Of a DNA stretch of 5,076 nucleotides, positions 1 to 5,076 are shown piece after piece. The notes under the pieces are model-generated. The model was not told the DNA's origin and searched no databases. It worked only from the letters and a program-made list of their open reading frames with translations. Origin of the DNA: Planctomycetota bacterium. Its GTDB lineage: Bacteria; Planctomycetota; UBA1135; UBA2386. The position numbers and the translations under genes were made by a program. The stretch spans positions 1-5,076 of the forward strand of contig QJVU01000618.1 in NCBI GenBank assembly GCA_003235605.1, written 5' to 3'. The first letter of the stretch is position 1. Every line of letters begins with the position of its first letter.

Positions 1-201
1 CGCCATGCGCTCAAGGTGGACTTCTGGGACGTGAACGACATGGCAGACAAGATCCTCGCGGCCCTCGCCTACCCGACGCTGCACGGGGAGATCTCCAAGC
101 ACGCTGATCGGGAGCTGGCTGGATTGAGTTGGGCCTCTGCCGCGGAACAGGTTCAGCAGGTCTACCGCGAGGTGACGAGGAGCAATCCACGCCCAGCGTG
201 A
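1..201 (+). CDS. Glycosyltransferase, C-terminal fragment (5' end outside window)
   Basis: Frame 1 is open from the first base to a TGA at 199-201 and gives the last 66 residues of a protein that starts upstream. The stretch VDFWDVNDMADKIL (residues 6-19), followed by LAYP and a closing helix with SWASAAEQVQQVY, is the typical end of a GT-B fold glycosyltransferase of the GT1/GT4 or glycogen-synthase-like type. There a 'D.W.V.DMA.KI..LL.YP' segment sits in the C-terminal nucleotide-sugar-binding Rossmann domain, and the last helix ('tWe.aA..v..vY') packs back onto the N-terminal domain. Such enzymes transfer a sugar from an activated donor, usually in the cytoplasm. Donor and acceptor cannot be told from this piece, and the donor-binding E-x7-E motif lies outside the window. 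A GTG at 16 is an internal codon, not a start, because the similarity extends to its left edge. The family call is fairly secure; the exact enzyme is unknown. Confidence 0.75.
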   Translation, partial: RHALKVDFWDVNDMADKILAALAYPTLHGEISKHADRELAGLSWASAAEQVQQVYREVTRSNPRPA

Positions 202-400
202 AGTCAGCTTGAAGCCTGACACCGCCAGGGCGCGGACGGTGCGGGCGCACAGAGCCTGCGCATTCCGTGCCCGGTTGCTACGCACCATGACGGATCGGCA
301 GGTGGGACAGCCGGGACCTATTAGACAAGCTGGAGAACGACATGGAGGTCCGGCCCGATGCAGACTCTTGCCAGGATCGTCGCGCGGCGACAGCCGTTGG
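202..400. other. Non-coding or decayed spacer
   Basis: No intact gene is supported here. A short inverted repeat follows the glycosyltransferase stop: GTCAG at 203-207 and CTGAC at 216-220, with an 8-base loop. It has no T-run after it, so it is at best a weak hairpin and not a clear intrinsic terminator. A + frame is open across 209-499, but its first two thirds look like arbitrary Arg/Ala/Pro-rich translation of GC-rich DNA. No sigma-70 style -35/-10 pair with acceptable spacing was found. The hexamer TATTAG at 319-324 has no partner at -35. Confidence 0.5.
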
Positions 401-499
401 CACCGAGCCGTGGATGCTGCGGCCAAGCGCGGCTCGGTCCTGCTCCTGGTGCGGGACGGCGCATACACGCACTACGTTGTTCTGAGGATTCGACCCTGA
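401..499 (+). pseudogene. Remnant of an HtrA/Deg serine protease C-terminal PDZ domain
   Basis: The frame read from 401 to the TGA at 497-499 gives HRAVDAAAKRGSVLLL followed by VRDGAYTHYVVLRIRP. This resembles the end of Deg/HtrA periplasmic proteases, whose last PDZ domain closes with a helix ('l..av..a.k.g'), a strand 'vLLLV.R.g' and a final 'fval' strand. Nothing upstream in this frame or the two others gives the rest of a PDZ domain (no 'GD.I..vng' segment), and no trypsin-like catalytic domain with a GNSGG motif is present. The piece is therefore best read as the 3' stump of a deleted or rearranged gene. The frame stays open back to 209, so a short hypothetical protein starting at TTG 209 or ATG 287 cannot be excluded, but no Shine-Dalgarno sequence supports either start. 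The PDZ identification rests on about 30 residues recognised by eye. Confidence 0.45.
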
Positions 500-505
500 G
501 CAGAG

Positions 506-512
506 AAGAGGA
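506..512 (+). promoter_or_regulatory. Shine-Dalgarno sequence for the site-2 protease gene
   Basis: The purine run AAGAGGA, with GAGG at 508-511, ends its core 8 bases before the GTG at 520. This is a good ribosome binding site and is the main reason for choosing GTG 520 over the internal ATG at 577, which has no comparable site. Confidence 0.6.
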
Positions 513-519
513 CTGAGCC

Positions 520-1809
520 GTGGAGTCACAAGCCACTCCGCTCGATGACAAGCGGAAGTACGAGCCCGGCTCCCGCATGCCATGGCATGGCAGGCCGGTT
601 GCTCCAGGTCCCGCGGACGAGCCGGACCGGCCGGGAACCCAGCCGGGGAACCGGCCGGCAATCCGGATCGGACGCATCTTCGGGATCGAGGTGGGGCTGG
701 ACTGGAGCTGGCTCTTCATCTTCCTGCTGATCACCTTCTCCCTGACCCAGGGGTTTGTTCATGAAGAGAGTTGGGGGCATGGGAGAGCCTGGGGTGCCGG
801 CCTCCTGACCAGCGTCTTGTTCTTCGTCTCGATCCTCCTCCACGAACTGGGTCACAGCCTCACGTCCCAACTGCTCGGGTTGCCGGTTCGCTCGATCACC
901 CTTTTCATCTTCGGGGGGCTGGCACGCCTGAGCGGGGAACCGACACGTCCACGGGACGACTTCCTGATCGCAGCGGCCGGCCCCGCGGTCAGCGTCACCC
1001 TCGGTCTTGCCTTTCTCCTGGGTGGCAGGCTGATGCCGGATTCCGGCGCCGTAGCCGACATCCTGCGCGTATCCTTCGACTGGCTCGGCGTGACCAACCT
1101 CATGCTGGCCGCCTTCAACCTGGTGCCCGGCTTCCCATTGGATGGTGGCCGCTTGTTGCGGGCGCTGGTCTGGCATTTCAGCGGGAGCTTCGAGAAAGCC
1201 ACGTACGCCGCCAGCGCCATCGGGACCGGGTTTGCGTACGCGCTGATTGCAACAGGTATCTTCACCGCCCTGTTCCTTGGTGCTCTGTTTGCGGGGATGT
1301 GGCTGGCTTTCATCGGATGGTTCCTGCTCACGGCCGCCCGAGGGACCGCCCAACGCGTAACGCTGGAACGCGAGCTCGGATGTGTCCCGATTGCAACGGC
1401 CATGGATACCCTCGAGCCGACGGTGGACGTAGACGCCACCGTGGCGGAAGTGCTCGAGAGCTTCGTCCTGGGTCAAGGCCGGCGCAGCCTCTTCGTGACG
1501 GAGCATGGCCACGTGGAAGGATTGATCACGCTTCACGAGATCAAGCGATTGCCAACCGGACAGCGGGCTCTTACACCCGTTCGGGATATCATGCTTCGCA
1601 GACAGCAGCTGGTGACCGCAAGAAAAGACGAGTCGCTTTGGCGAGCCTTCACCCTCATGAACGAAGCTGAGGTCGGCCAGGTCCCGGTCGAGGAAAACGG
1701 CGAGATCATCGGGGTCGTCAGCCGCGAGAGGCTCGTCGGGATCCTGCACAACCTGCGTCAGTTCCAGGACGACTCACAGGCGCGGCTGCCATCAAGGCCC
1801 GGTTGCTGA
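520..1809 (+). CDS. Site-2-type intramembrane zinc metalloprotease (M50 family) with two CBS domains
   Basis: This 429-residue membrane protein has both zinc-site motifs of the M50 / site-2 protease family. HELGH at residues 108-112 (bases 841-855) supplies two zinc ligands and the catalytic Glu109. NLVPGFPLDGG at 200-210 supplies the third ligand, Asp208. Several hydrophobic segments (about 62-82, 92-118, 122-135, 145-170, 187-206, 235-258 and 254-275) form the membrane core. Two CBS domains follow at about 286-345 and 352-412, so it belongs with the SpoIVFB / Methanocaldococcus S2P-like group without the periplasmic PDZ domain of RseP. Such enzymes cut transmembrane substrates within the inner membrane, and CBS domains often sense adenine nucleotides. 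The substrate here is unknown. A hydrophilic Pro/Arg/Gly-rich stretch of about 46 residues precedes the conserved 'IRIGRIFGIEVGLDWSW' core. GTG 520 is preferred because of its Shine-Dalgarno sequence. The stop overlaps the next gene's ATG by one base (TGATG), which implies translational coupling. Confidence 0.9.
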   Translation: MESQATPLDDKRKYEPGSRMPWHGRPVAPGPADEPDRPGTQPGNRPAIRIGRIFGIEVGLDWSWLFIFLLITFSLTQGFVHEESWGHGRAWGAGLLTSVLFFVSILLHELGHSLTSQLLGLPVRSITLFIFGGLARLSGEPTRPRDDFLIAAAGPAVSVTLGLAFLLGGRLMPDSGAVADILRVSFDWLGVTNLMLAAFNLVPGFPLDGGRLLRALVWHFSGSFEKATYAASAIGTGFAYALIATGIFTALFLGALFAGMWLAFIGWFLLTAARGTAQRVTLERELGCVPIATAMDTLEPTVDVDATVAEVLESFVLGQGRRSLFVTEHGHVEGLITLHEIKRLPTGQRALTPVRDIMLRRQQLVTARKDESLWRAFTLMNEAEVGQVPVEENGEIIGVVSRERLVGILHNLRQFQDDSQARLPSRPGC

Positions 1810-3281
1810 TGGCGCGGCCTTCACGGCGTTCAGGTTGCGGTCTTGTTCTCGCGCTCCTGATCGGCAGCTGTCGCATCGGACCCGACTATGAGCAGCCGGA
1901 CGTCTCCAGGTACACCAACCCGGCATGGCGTGAGCCGTCAGGTCCCGAGGTCAGCGCAGCGCGCACCGAGCTGGCCTACTGGTGGCAGCGCTTCGGCAGC
2001 GCCGAGCTGGATGCCCTGGCCACGCGCCTTGTCCGCGAGAACCTCTCGCTCGGTGAGGCACGCCAGCGCATCGTTGCGGCGCGCGCGCAGGCCGGGATCG
2101 TGGATGCCGAGCGTCTGCCGCAGGTATCGGGCAGGCTGAACTACGAGCGCGCAGGCACTGGCGACAAGAGCCTGAACTTCGTCGGACCGCCGCCCGGCAA
2201 GACCGTGAACGTCTACTCGGCAGGTGTCACGGGTGGTTGGGAGATCGATTTCTGGGGGCGCGTTGGTCGGCTTGTCGAGGCCGCCAGCGCGGAGATCGCG
2301 ATCGCGATCGAGGACTACCGTGACGCGGCCGTGTCGTTGCTGGCGGAGCTGGCACTCGCATACGTCGATGCGGTGACGCTGCGCCAGCGCATCGACGTGC
2401 TCCACCACAACATCGACCTCCAGGAGCAAACCGTGCGCATCGCGCAGTCACGCCTGGATGCCGGCAATGGCTCGCGCCTGGATGTCGAGCAGAGCCAACG
2501 CGAGCTCGAGCTCTCCCGAGCCCGCGTCCCGGAGCTCATGCGCGCAGCGCGCGTCGCGGAGAACCGTATCGCCGTCCTGGTCGGCGCCCGCCCGGCGGAC
2601 AACCTTGTCACGGCGAAGGAGACCCTGACACTTCCAGCCGACGTCGGTACAGGGCTGCCCGCCCACCTGCTGGCGCGCCGCGCCGACGTGCGGGCAGCCG
2701 AACGACGGCTCGCGGCGGAGGTGGCGCGCATCGGCGCAGCCGAGGCCGAGCGCTACCCGCGGATCACGATTTCGGGAACGCTGGCGATGAGCGCGATGAA
2801 TACCAACAACCTCACCGCCGGTGGGGACGCACTGAGCTACTCGGTCGGACCTGTCCTGAGCATTCCGCTATTCACCGGGGGTCGCATCGACAGCCAGGTG
2901 CGATTCCAGGAAGCGCGCGCCAACGTTGCTCGCCTCGAGTTCGAACAGAAGCTGCTGGGGGCGACCGAGGAGGTGGAGAACGCGGCGGAAGGCACCACAC
3001 GCTCGCGCCAGCGGGTCGCGGGAATGATGGTCGCCGTCGAGTCCGCGCGGGCGGCGGTGACGCTGGCGCGACAGCTCTACGAGCGGGGCGTGAAGGACCT
3101 TCTGCAGGTGGTGGATGCGCAGCGGGCGCAGCTTGCCATCGAGGAGGATCTGTTGGTGGCGCGGCAATCAGCCATTGCAGAGATGATCCATCTCTACCGG
3201 GCGCTCGGTGGCGGCTGGGAACCCATCGAGCTCGATGGCACGACGAACCCCGTGACTGCCGGGACAGAACAACAGCGATGA
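1809..3281 (+). CDS. TolC/OprM/NodT-family outer membrane factor lipoprotein
   Basis: This 490-residue protein is an outer membrane channel of a tripartite exporter. It starts with a basic n-region and a hydrophobic stretch ending in a lipobox, LIGSC, so Cys21 should be lipidated after signal peptidase II cleavage. The following RIGPDYEQP is the classic start of mature NodT/OprM-type lipoproteins. Further family signatures are WWQRFGSAELDAL (59-70), the 'N..L..A..RI..ARAQ' helix (78-94), WEIDFWGRV (144-152), LPAHLLARRADVRAAE (283-298), SIPLFTGGRI (351-360), LLQVVDAQRA (431-440) and LYRALGGGW (462-470). Two repeats of coiled-coil helices are visible, as expected for a trimeric beta-barrel plus periplasmic tunnel. 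The length is normal and the gene looks intact. ATG 1809 is chosen because it overlaps the upstream stop and places a standard signal peptide. TTG 1803, two codons earlier, is possible, with AAGG at 1794-1797. The gene overlaps the adaptor gene by four bases, so the two proteins are probably partners in one exporter. Confidence 0.93.
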   Translation: MARPSRRSGCGLVLALLIGSCRIGPDYEQPDVSRYTNPAWREPSGPEVSAARTELAYWWQRFGSAELDALATRLVRENLSLGEARQRIVAARAQAGIVDAERLPQVSGRLNYERAGTGDKSLNFVGPPPGKTVNVYSAGVTGGWEIDFWGRVGRLVEAASAEIAIAIEDYRDAAVSLLAELALAYVDAVTLRQRIDVLHHNIDLQEQTVRIAQSRLDAGNGSRLDVEQSQRELELSRARVPELMRAARVAENRIAVLVGARPADNLVTAKETLTLPADVGTGLPAHLLARRADVRAAERRLAAEVARIGAAEAERYPRITISGTLAMSAMNTNNLTAGGDALSYSVGPVLSIPLFTGGRIDSQVRFQEARANVARLEFEQKLLGATEEVENAAEGTTRSRQRVAGMMVAVESARAAVTLARQLYERGVKDLLQVVDAQRAQLAIEEDLLVARQSAIAEMIHLYRALGGGWEPIELDGTTNPVTAGTEQQR

Positions 3282-4306
3282 GAAAGCTGGTCCTCGTGGC
3301 CGGGCTGCTCATCCTCGGCGCTGCTGCCGGCGTGCTCGGTTACCAGCGCATGTTGGCGCGGGAGCGCAAGGCCGCGGCCGGTGCTCTGCGCATCCACGGC
3401 AACATCGACATCCGCGACGCACAGCTCGCGTTCTTCGGCCAGGAGCGGATCGCCAGCGTGCTGGTCGAGGAGGGCGACCACGTCGATGCAGGCCAGCTGC
3501 TGGCGACGCTGCGCACCGAACGGCTGGAGGCAGAGATCGCCAGCAACGCGGCGCGGATTGCCGCCCAGCAGGCGGTGGTCGAACGCCTGGAGAACGGCAG
3601 CCGACCCCAGGAGATCCGGCAGGCACGTGCCGAGGTCACCGCGGCGGAAGCACGCGTGGCCAACCTGGACCGCGAGTGCAAGCGTCTCGAGATGACCGCC
3701 AAGACCGGAGCCTCCAGCACCCAAGACCTCGACGATGCGCGGTCGCAACTCGAGATCGAGCGGGCCGCGTTGCAGATACGCAAGGAAGCGCTTGCGCTGG
3801 CTCTCGAGGGGCCCCGCAAGGAGGAGGTTGCCGAAGCCAGGGCGGCGCTGAGAGCGTTGCAGGCCGATCACGAGCTGTTGCAGCGCCGCCTCGCGGACAG
3901 CGAGCTACGATCACCCTCGGCAGGTGTCATCCAGAGCCGCATCCTCGAGCCGGGTGAGATGGCTTCGCCCGAGCGGCCTGTGTTCATACTGGCCTTGACG
4001 GACCCGAAGTGGGCGCGAGCCTGGGTCCCGGAACCTGATCTCGCGCGGGTCCGGAATGGGATGGCTGCGCGCGTGTTCTCGGACGCGTTCGGCGGCAAGG
4101 CCTACGAAGGCCGGATCGGCTTCATCTCCCCAGTGGCGGAGTTCACACCGAAGTCGGTCGAAACCGAGGAGCTACGCACCAAGCTGGTGTACGAGGTCCG
4201 CGTGTTCGTACGCGATCCCAACGATGAGCTGCGGCTCGGCATGCCGGTGACCGTCGATGTGGTCCCGCGGGGTGGTTCAGACCGCGCGACCGGAGACCGG
4301 CGGTGA
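3278..4306 (+). CDS. ybhG: HlyD/MFP-family periplasmic adaptor, YbhG-like
   Basis: This 342-residue adaptor should link an inner membrane ABC transporter to the outer membrane factor encoded just upstream. A short cytoplasmic start and one hydrophobic segment (about 4-22) anchor it in the inner membrane. There is no lipobox. It then has a first beta strand 'IHGNIDIRDAQLAF' (39-52), a half lipoyl domain with VEEGDHVDAGQLLATL (63-78), long alpha-helical coiled-coil arms rich in Ala, Glu, Arg and Gln (about 82-205), and a second half lipoyl segment LRSPSAGVIQSRILEPGE (210-227). A C-terminal beta-barrel has GFISPVAEFTPKSVETEELR (281-300) and LRLGMPVTVDV (318-328). That TPKSVET..LRT.LVY block is very close to what I recall for E. 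coli YbhG, whose length is also similar. The ATGA overlap with the channel gene at 3278-3281 and the GTGA overlap with the ATPase gene at 4303-4306 imply coupled translation. The symbol marks family membership; orthology is inferred. Confidence 0.87.
   Translation: MRKLVLVAGLLILGAAAGVLGYQRMLARERKAAAGALRIHGNIDIRDAQLAFFGQERIASVLVEEGDHVDAGQLLATLRTERLEAEIASNAARIAAQQAVVERLENGSRPQEIRQARAEVTAAEARVANLDRECKRLEMTAKTGASSTQDLDDARSQLEIERAALQIRKEALALALEGPRKEEVAEARAALRALQADHELLQRRLADSELRSPSAGVIQSRILEPGEMASPERPVFILALTDPKWARAWVPEPDLARVRNGMAARVFSDAFGGKAYEGRIGFISPVAEFTPKSVETEELRTKLVYEVRVFVRDPNDELRLGMPVTVDVVPRGGSDRATGDRR
4292..4295 (+). promoter_or_regulatory. Shine-Dalgarno sequence for the ABC ATPase gene
   Basis: GGAG ends 7 bases before the GTG at 4303, inside the 3' end of the adaptor gene. 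It supports GTG 4303 as the ATPase start. The competing ATG at 4321 has only AGG at 4313-4315, but it gives an N-terminus closer in length to that of E. coli YbhF, so the choice is not final. Confidence 0.45.
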
Positions 4307-5076
4307 CCGTTCAGGCGGTCATGGCCTCCGGCGTTGTCGCCGATGCCTTGGTAAAGGAGTTCCCCGGCCGGCAAGGGGCCAGCGTACGCGCGCTGGACCA
4401 CGTTTCGTTCGAGGCACCTCCCGGCATCGTCACCGGGCTGGTCGGACCGGATGGCGCCGGCAAGACGACGCTGATCCGACTTGCAGCGGGCTTGCTCGTG
4501 CCCGATGGCGGCCGCGTGCGTGTGCTGGGCCTCGACCCGGTAGTGGACACGCACCAGCTCCACAAACGCATCGGCTACATGCCGCAGAAGTTCGGGCTCT
4601 ACGAGGACCTGAGCGTGCAGGAGAACATCGACCTCTACGCAGACTTGCAGGGCGTGCCGCACCCCGCTCGACCCGGGCGCTTTGAGCGGTTGATGAAGCT
4701 GACCGGCCTTGCGCCGTTTCTGGGCCGCCTTGCGGGGCGGCTCTCGGGCGGCATGAAGCAGAAGCTGGGCCTTGCATGCGCCCTGATCAAATCGCCCGAC
4801 CTGCTGCTTCTCGACGAGCCAACCGTGGGGGTCGATCCGGTGTCCCGGCGCGAGTTGTGGCGGATTATCGACGAGTTGGTCGATGAACAGGGGATCGGTG
4901 TCCTGGTCGCGACCTCGTACCTGGACGAAGCAGCGCGATGCAGTCGGGTGATCTTGCTCGACGGTGGCGAGCTGCTTGCCACCGGCCCTCCCGCGGACTT
5001 CCCGCTGGCGCTGGGCGGTCGGGTCTGGGAGCTCCGGCCAGCACCAGGTTGCTTGCCTCGCGGCGTGCAGACCGCG
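4303..5076 (+). CDS. ybhF: YbhF-like ABC transporter ATP-binding protein, N-terminal part (3' end outside window)
   Basis: The frame opens at GTG 4303 and is still open at the window edge, giving 258 residues of an ABC ATPase. Visible parts are a Walker A motif GPDGAGKT (48-55), a Q-loop in YMPQKFGLYEDLSVQEN (92-108, Gln95), an LSGGMKQKLGLAC signature (147-159), a Walker B LLLLDEP (167-173) with the catalytic Glu172, and a D-loop VGVDP. The usual switch histidine is absent: the segment reads VATSYLDEAARC (202-213), with Ser205 in that place. These peculiarities (GPDGAGKT, YMPQKFGLYEDL, TSYLDEA) match what I recall of the first nucleotide-binding domain of E. coli YbhF, a protein of nearly 580 residues with two such domains in tandem. 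A second domain should therefore follow beyond the window. It powers export with ABC-2 type permeases (YbhS/YbhR-like) in the inner membrane. Reported E. coli roles include drug and cation efflux; the substrate here is unknown. The gene is coupled to the adaptor by a GTGA overlap. ATG 4321 is the alternative start. Confidence 0.9.
   Translation, partial: MTVQAVMASGVVADALVKEFPGRQGASVRALDHVSFEAPPGIVTGLVGPDGAGKTTLIRLAAGLLVPDGGRVRVLGLDPVVDTHQLHKRIGYMPQKFGLYEDLSVQENIDLYADLQGVPHPARPGRFERLMKLTGLAPFLGRLAGRLSGGMKQKLGLACALIKSPDLLLLDEPTVGVDPVSRRELWRIIDELVDEQGIGVLVATSYLDEAARCSRVILLDGGELLATGPPADFPLALGGRVWELRPAPGCLPRGVQTA

Noticed and set aside
209..499. The full 96-codon frame as an intact small gene
   Set aside because: Only the last third resembles a protein family, no Shine-Dalgarno sequence precedes TTG 209 or ATG 287, and the front part looks like random GC-rich translation. 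It was recorded as a remnant instead.
202..519. Promoter for the downstream operon
   Set aside because: No -35/-10 pair with proper spacing could be defended; TATTAG at 319 and TTGTTC at 477 lack partners. A non-sigma-70 or activator-dependent promoter remains possible but is not visible.
852..1439. Second minus-strand open frame of about 195 codons
   Set aside because: It is another shadow of the same protease gene in a different frame, rich in Arg, Ser and Pro with no family signature.
771..1670. A 299-codon + strand frame inside the protease gene
   Set aside because: It overlaps the true frame out of phase and reads as Arg/Pro/Gly-rich sequence without membrane segments or motifs.
526..1749. 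Long open frame of about 407 codons on the minus strand
   Set aside because: It lies wholly antisense to the site-2 protease gene, whose motifs are unmistakable. Its translation is rich in Gln, Glu, Gly and Pro without any recognisable domain, as expected of a GC-rich shadow frame.
3194..3871. Minus-strand open frame of about 225 codons across the channel/adaptor junction
   Set aside because: It is antisense to two well-supported genes and its translation shows no domain; the Leu/Arg-rich composition follows from the coding strand.
4102..4662. Minus-strand frame of about 186 codons opposite the adaptor/ATPase junction
   Set aside because: It is antisense to the Walker A region of the ATPase and to the end of the adaptor, with no recognisable content of its own.
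4257..4685. A 142-codon + strand frame at the start of the ATPase gene
   Set aside because: It is out of phase with the ATPase frame that carries all the ABC motifs; its translation is Arg/Gly-rich and featureless.
1..5076. CRISPR arrays, tRNA or rRNA genes, transposase genes and insertion sequence ends
   Set aside because: No regularly spaced repeats, cloverleaf sequences, rRNA motifs or transposase-like translations were seen on either strand.

Overview
The window looks like chromosomal or accessory DNA of a GC-rich Gram-negative bacterium, most likely a proteobacterium. The basis is strong G/C preference at third codon positions, an outer-membrane-factor lipoprotein, and efflux subunits that resemble the Escherichia coli YbhG and YbhF proteins. 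The genus cannot be read from the sequence. All supported genes lie on the + strand.

Layout: (1) bases 1-201 hold the C-terminal 66 codons of a glycosyltransferase that begins upstream. (2) Bases 202-519 have no intact gene. The last third carries an apparent remnant of the C-terminal PDZ domain of an HtrA/Deg serine protease, and a Shine-Dalgarno sequence precedes the next gene. (3) Bases 520-1809 encode a site-2-type intramembrane zinc metalloprotease with two C-terminal CBS domains. (4) Bases 1809-3281 encode a TolC/OprM/NodT-type outer membrane factor lipoprotein. (5) Bases 3278-4306 encode a YbhG-like HlyD-family periplasmic adaptor. (6) From 4303 to the window end runs the first nucleotide-binding domain of a YbhF-like ABC ATPase, cut by the window edge.

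The last four genes are packed with start/stop overlaps (TGATG at 1807-1811, ATGA at 3278-3281, GTGA at 4303-4306), so they probably form one translationally coupled operon. The outer membrane channel, adaptor and ATPase are three parts of a tripartite ABC exporter. By analogy with E. coli ybhGFSR, the missing parts (the second ATPase domain and two ABC-2 type permeases) should lie just beyond base 5076. The exporter's substrate cannot be told from this sequence. The coupling of an intramembrane protease to an exporter is the least routine feature of the arrangement. A glycosyltransferase and an HtrA remnant beside a CBS-type site-2 protease suggest an envelope-stress or accessory gene neighbourhood, but that is inference.

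No RNA genes, CRISPR arrays, insertion sequences or convincing promoters or terminators were seen.
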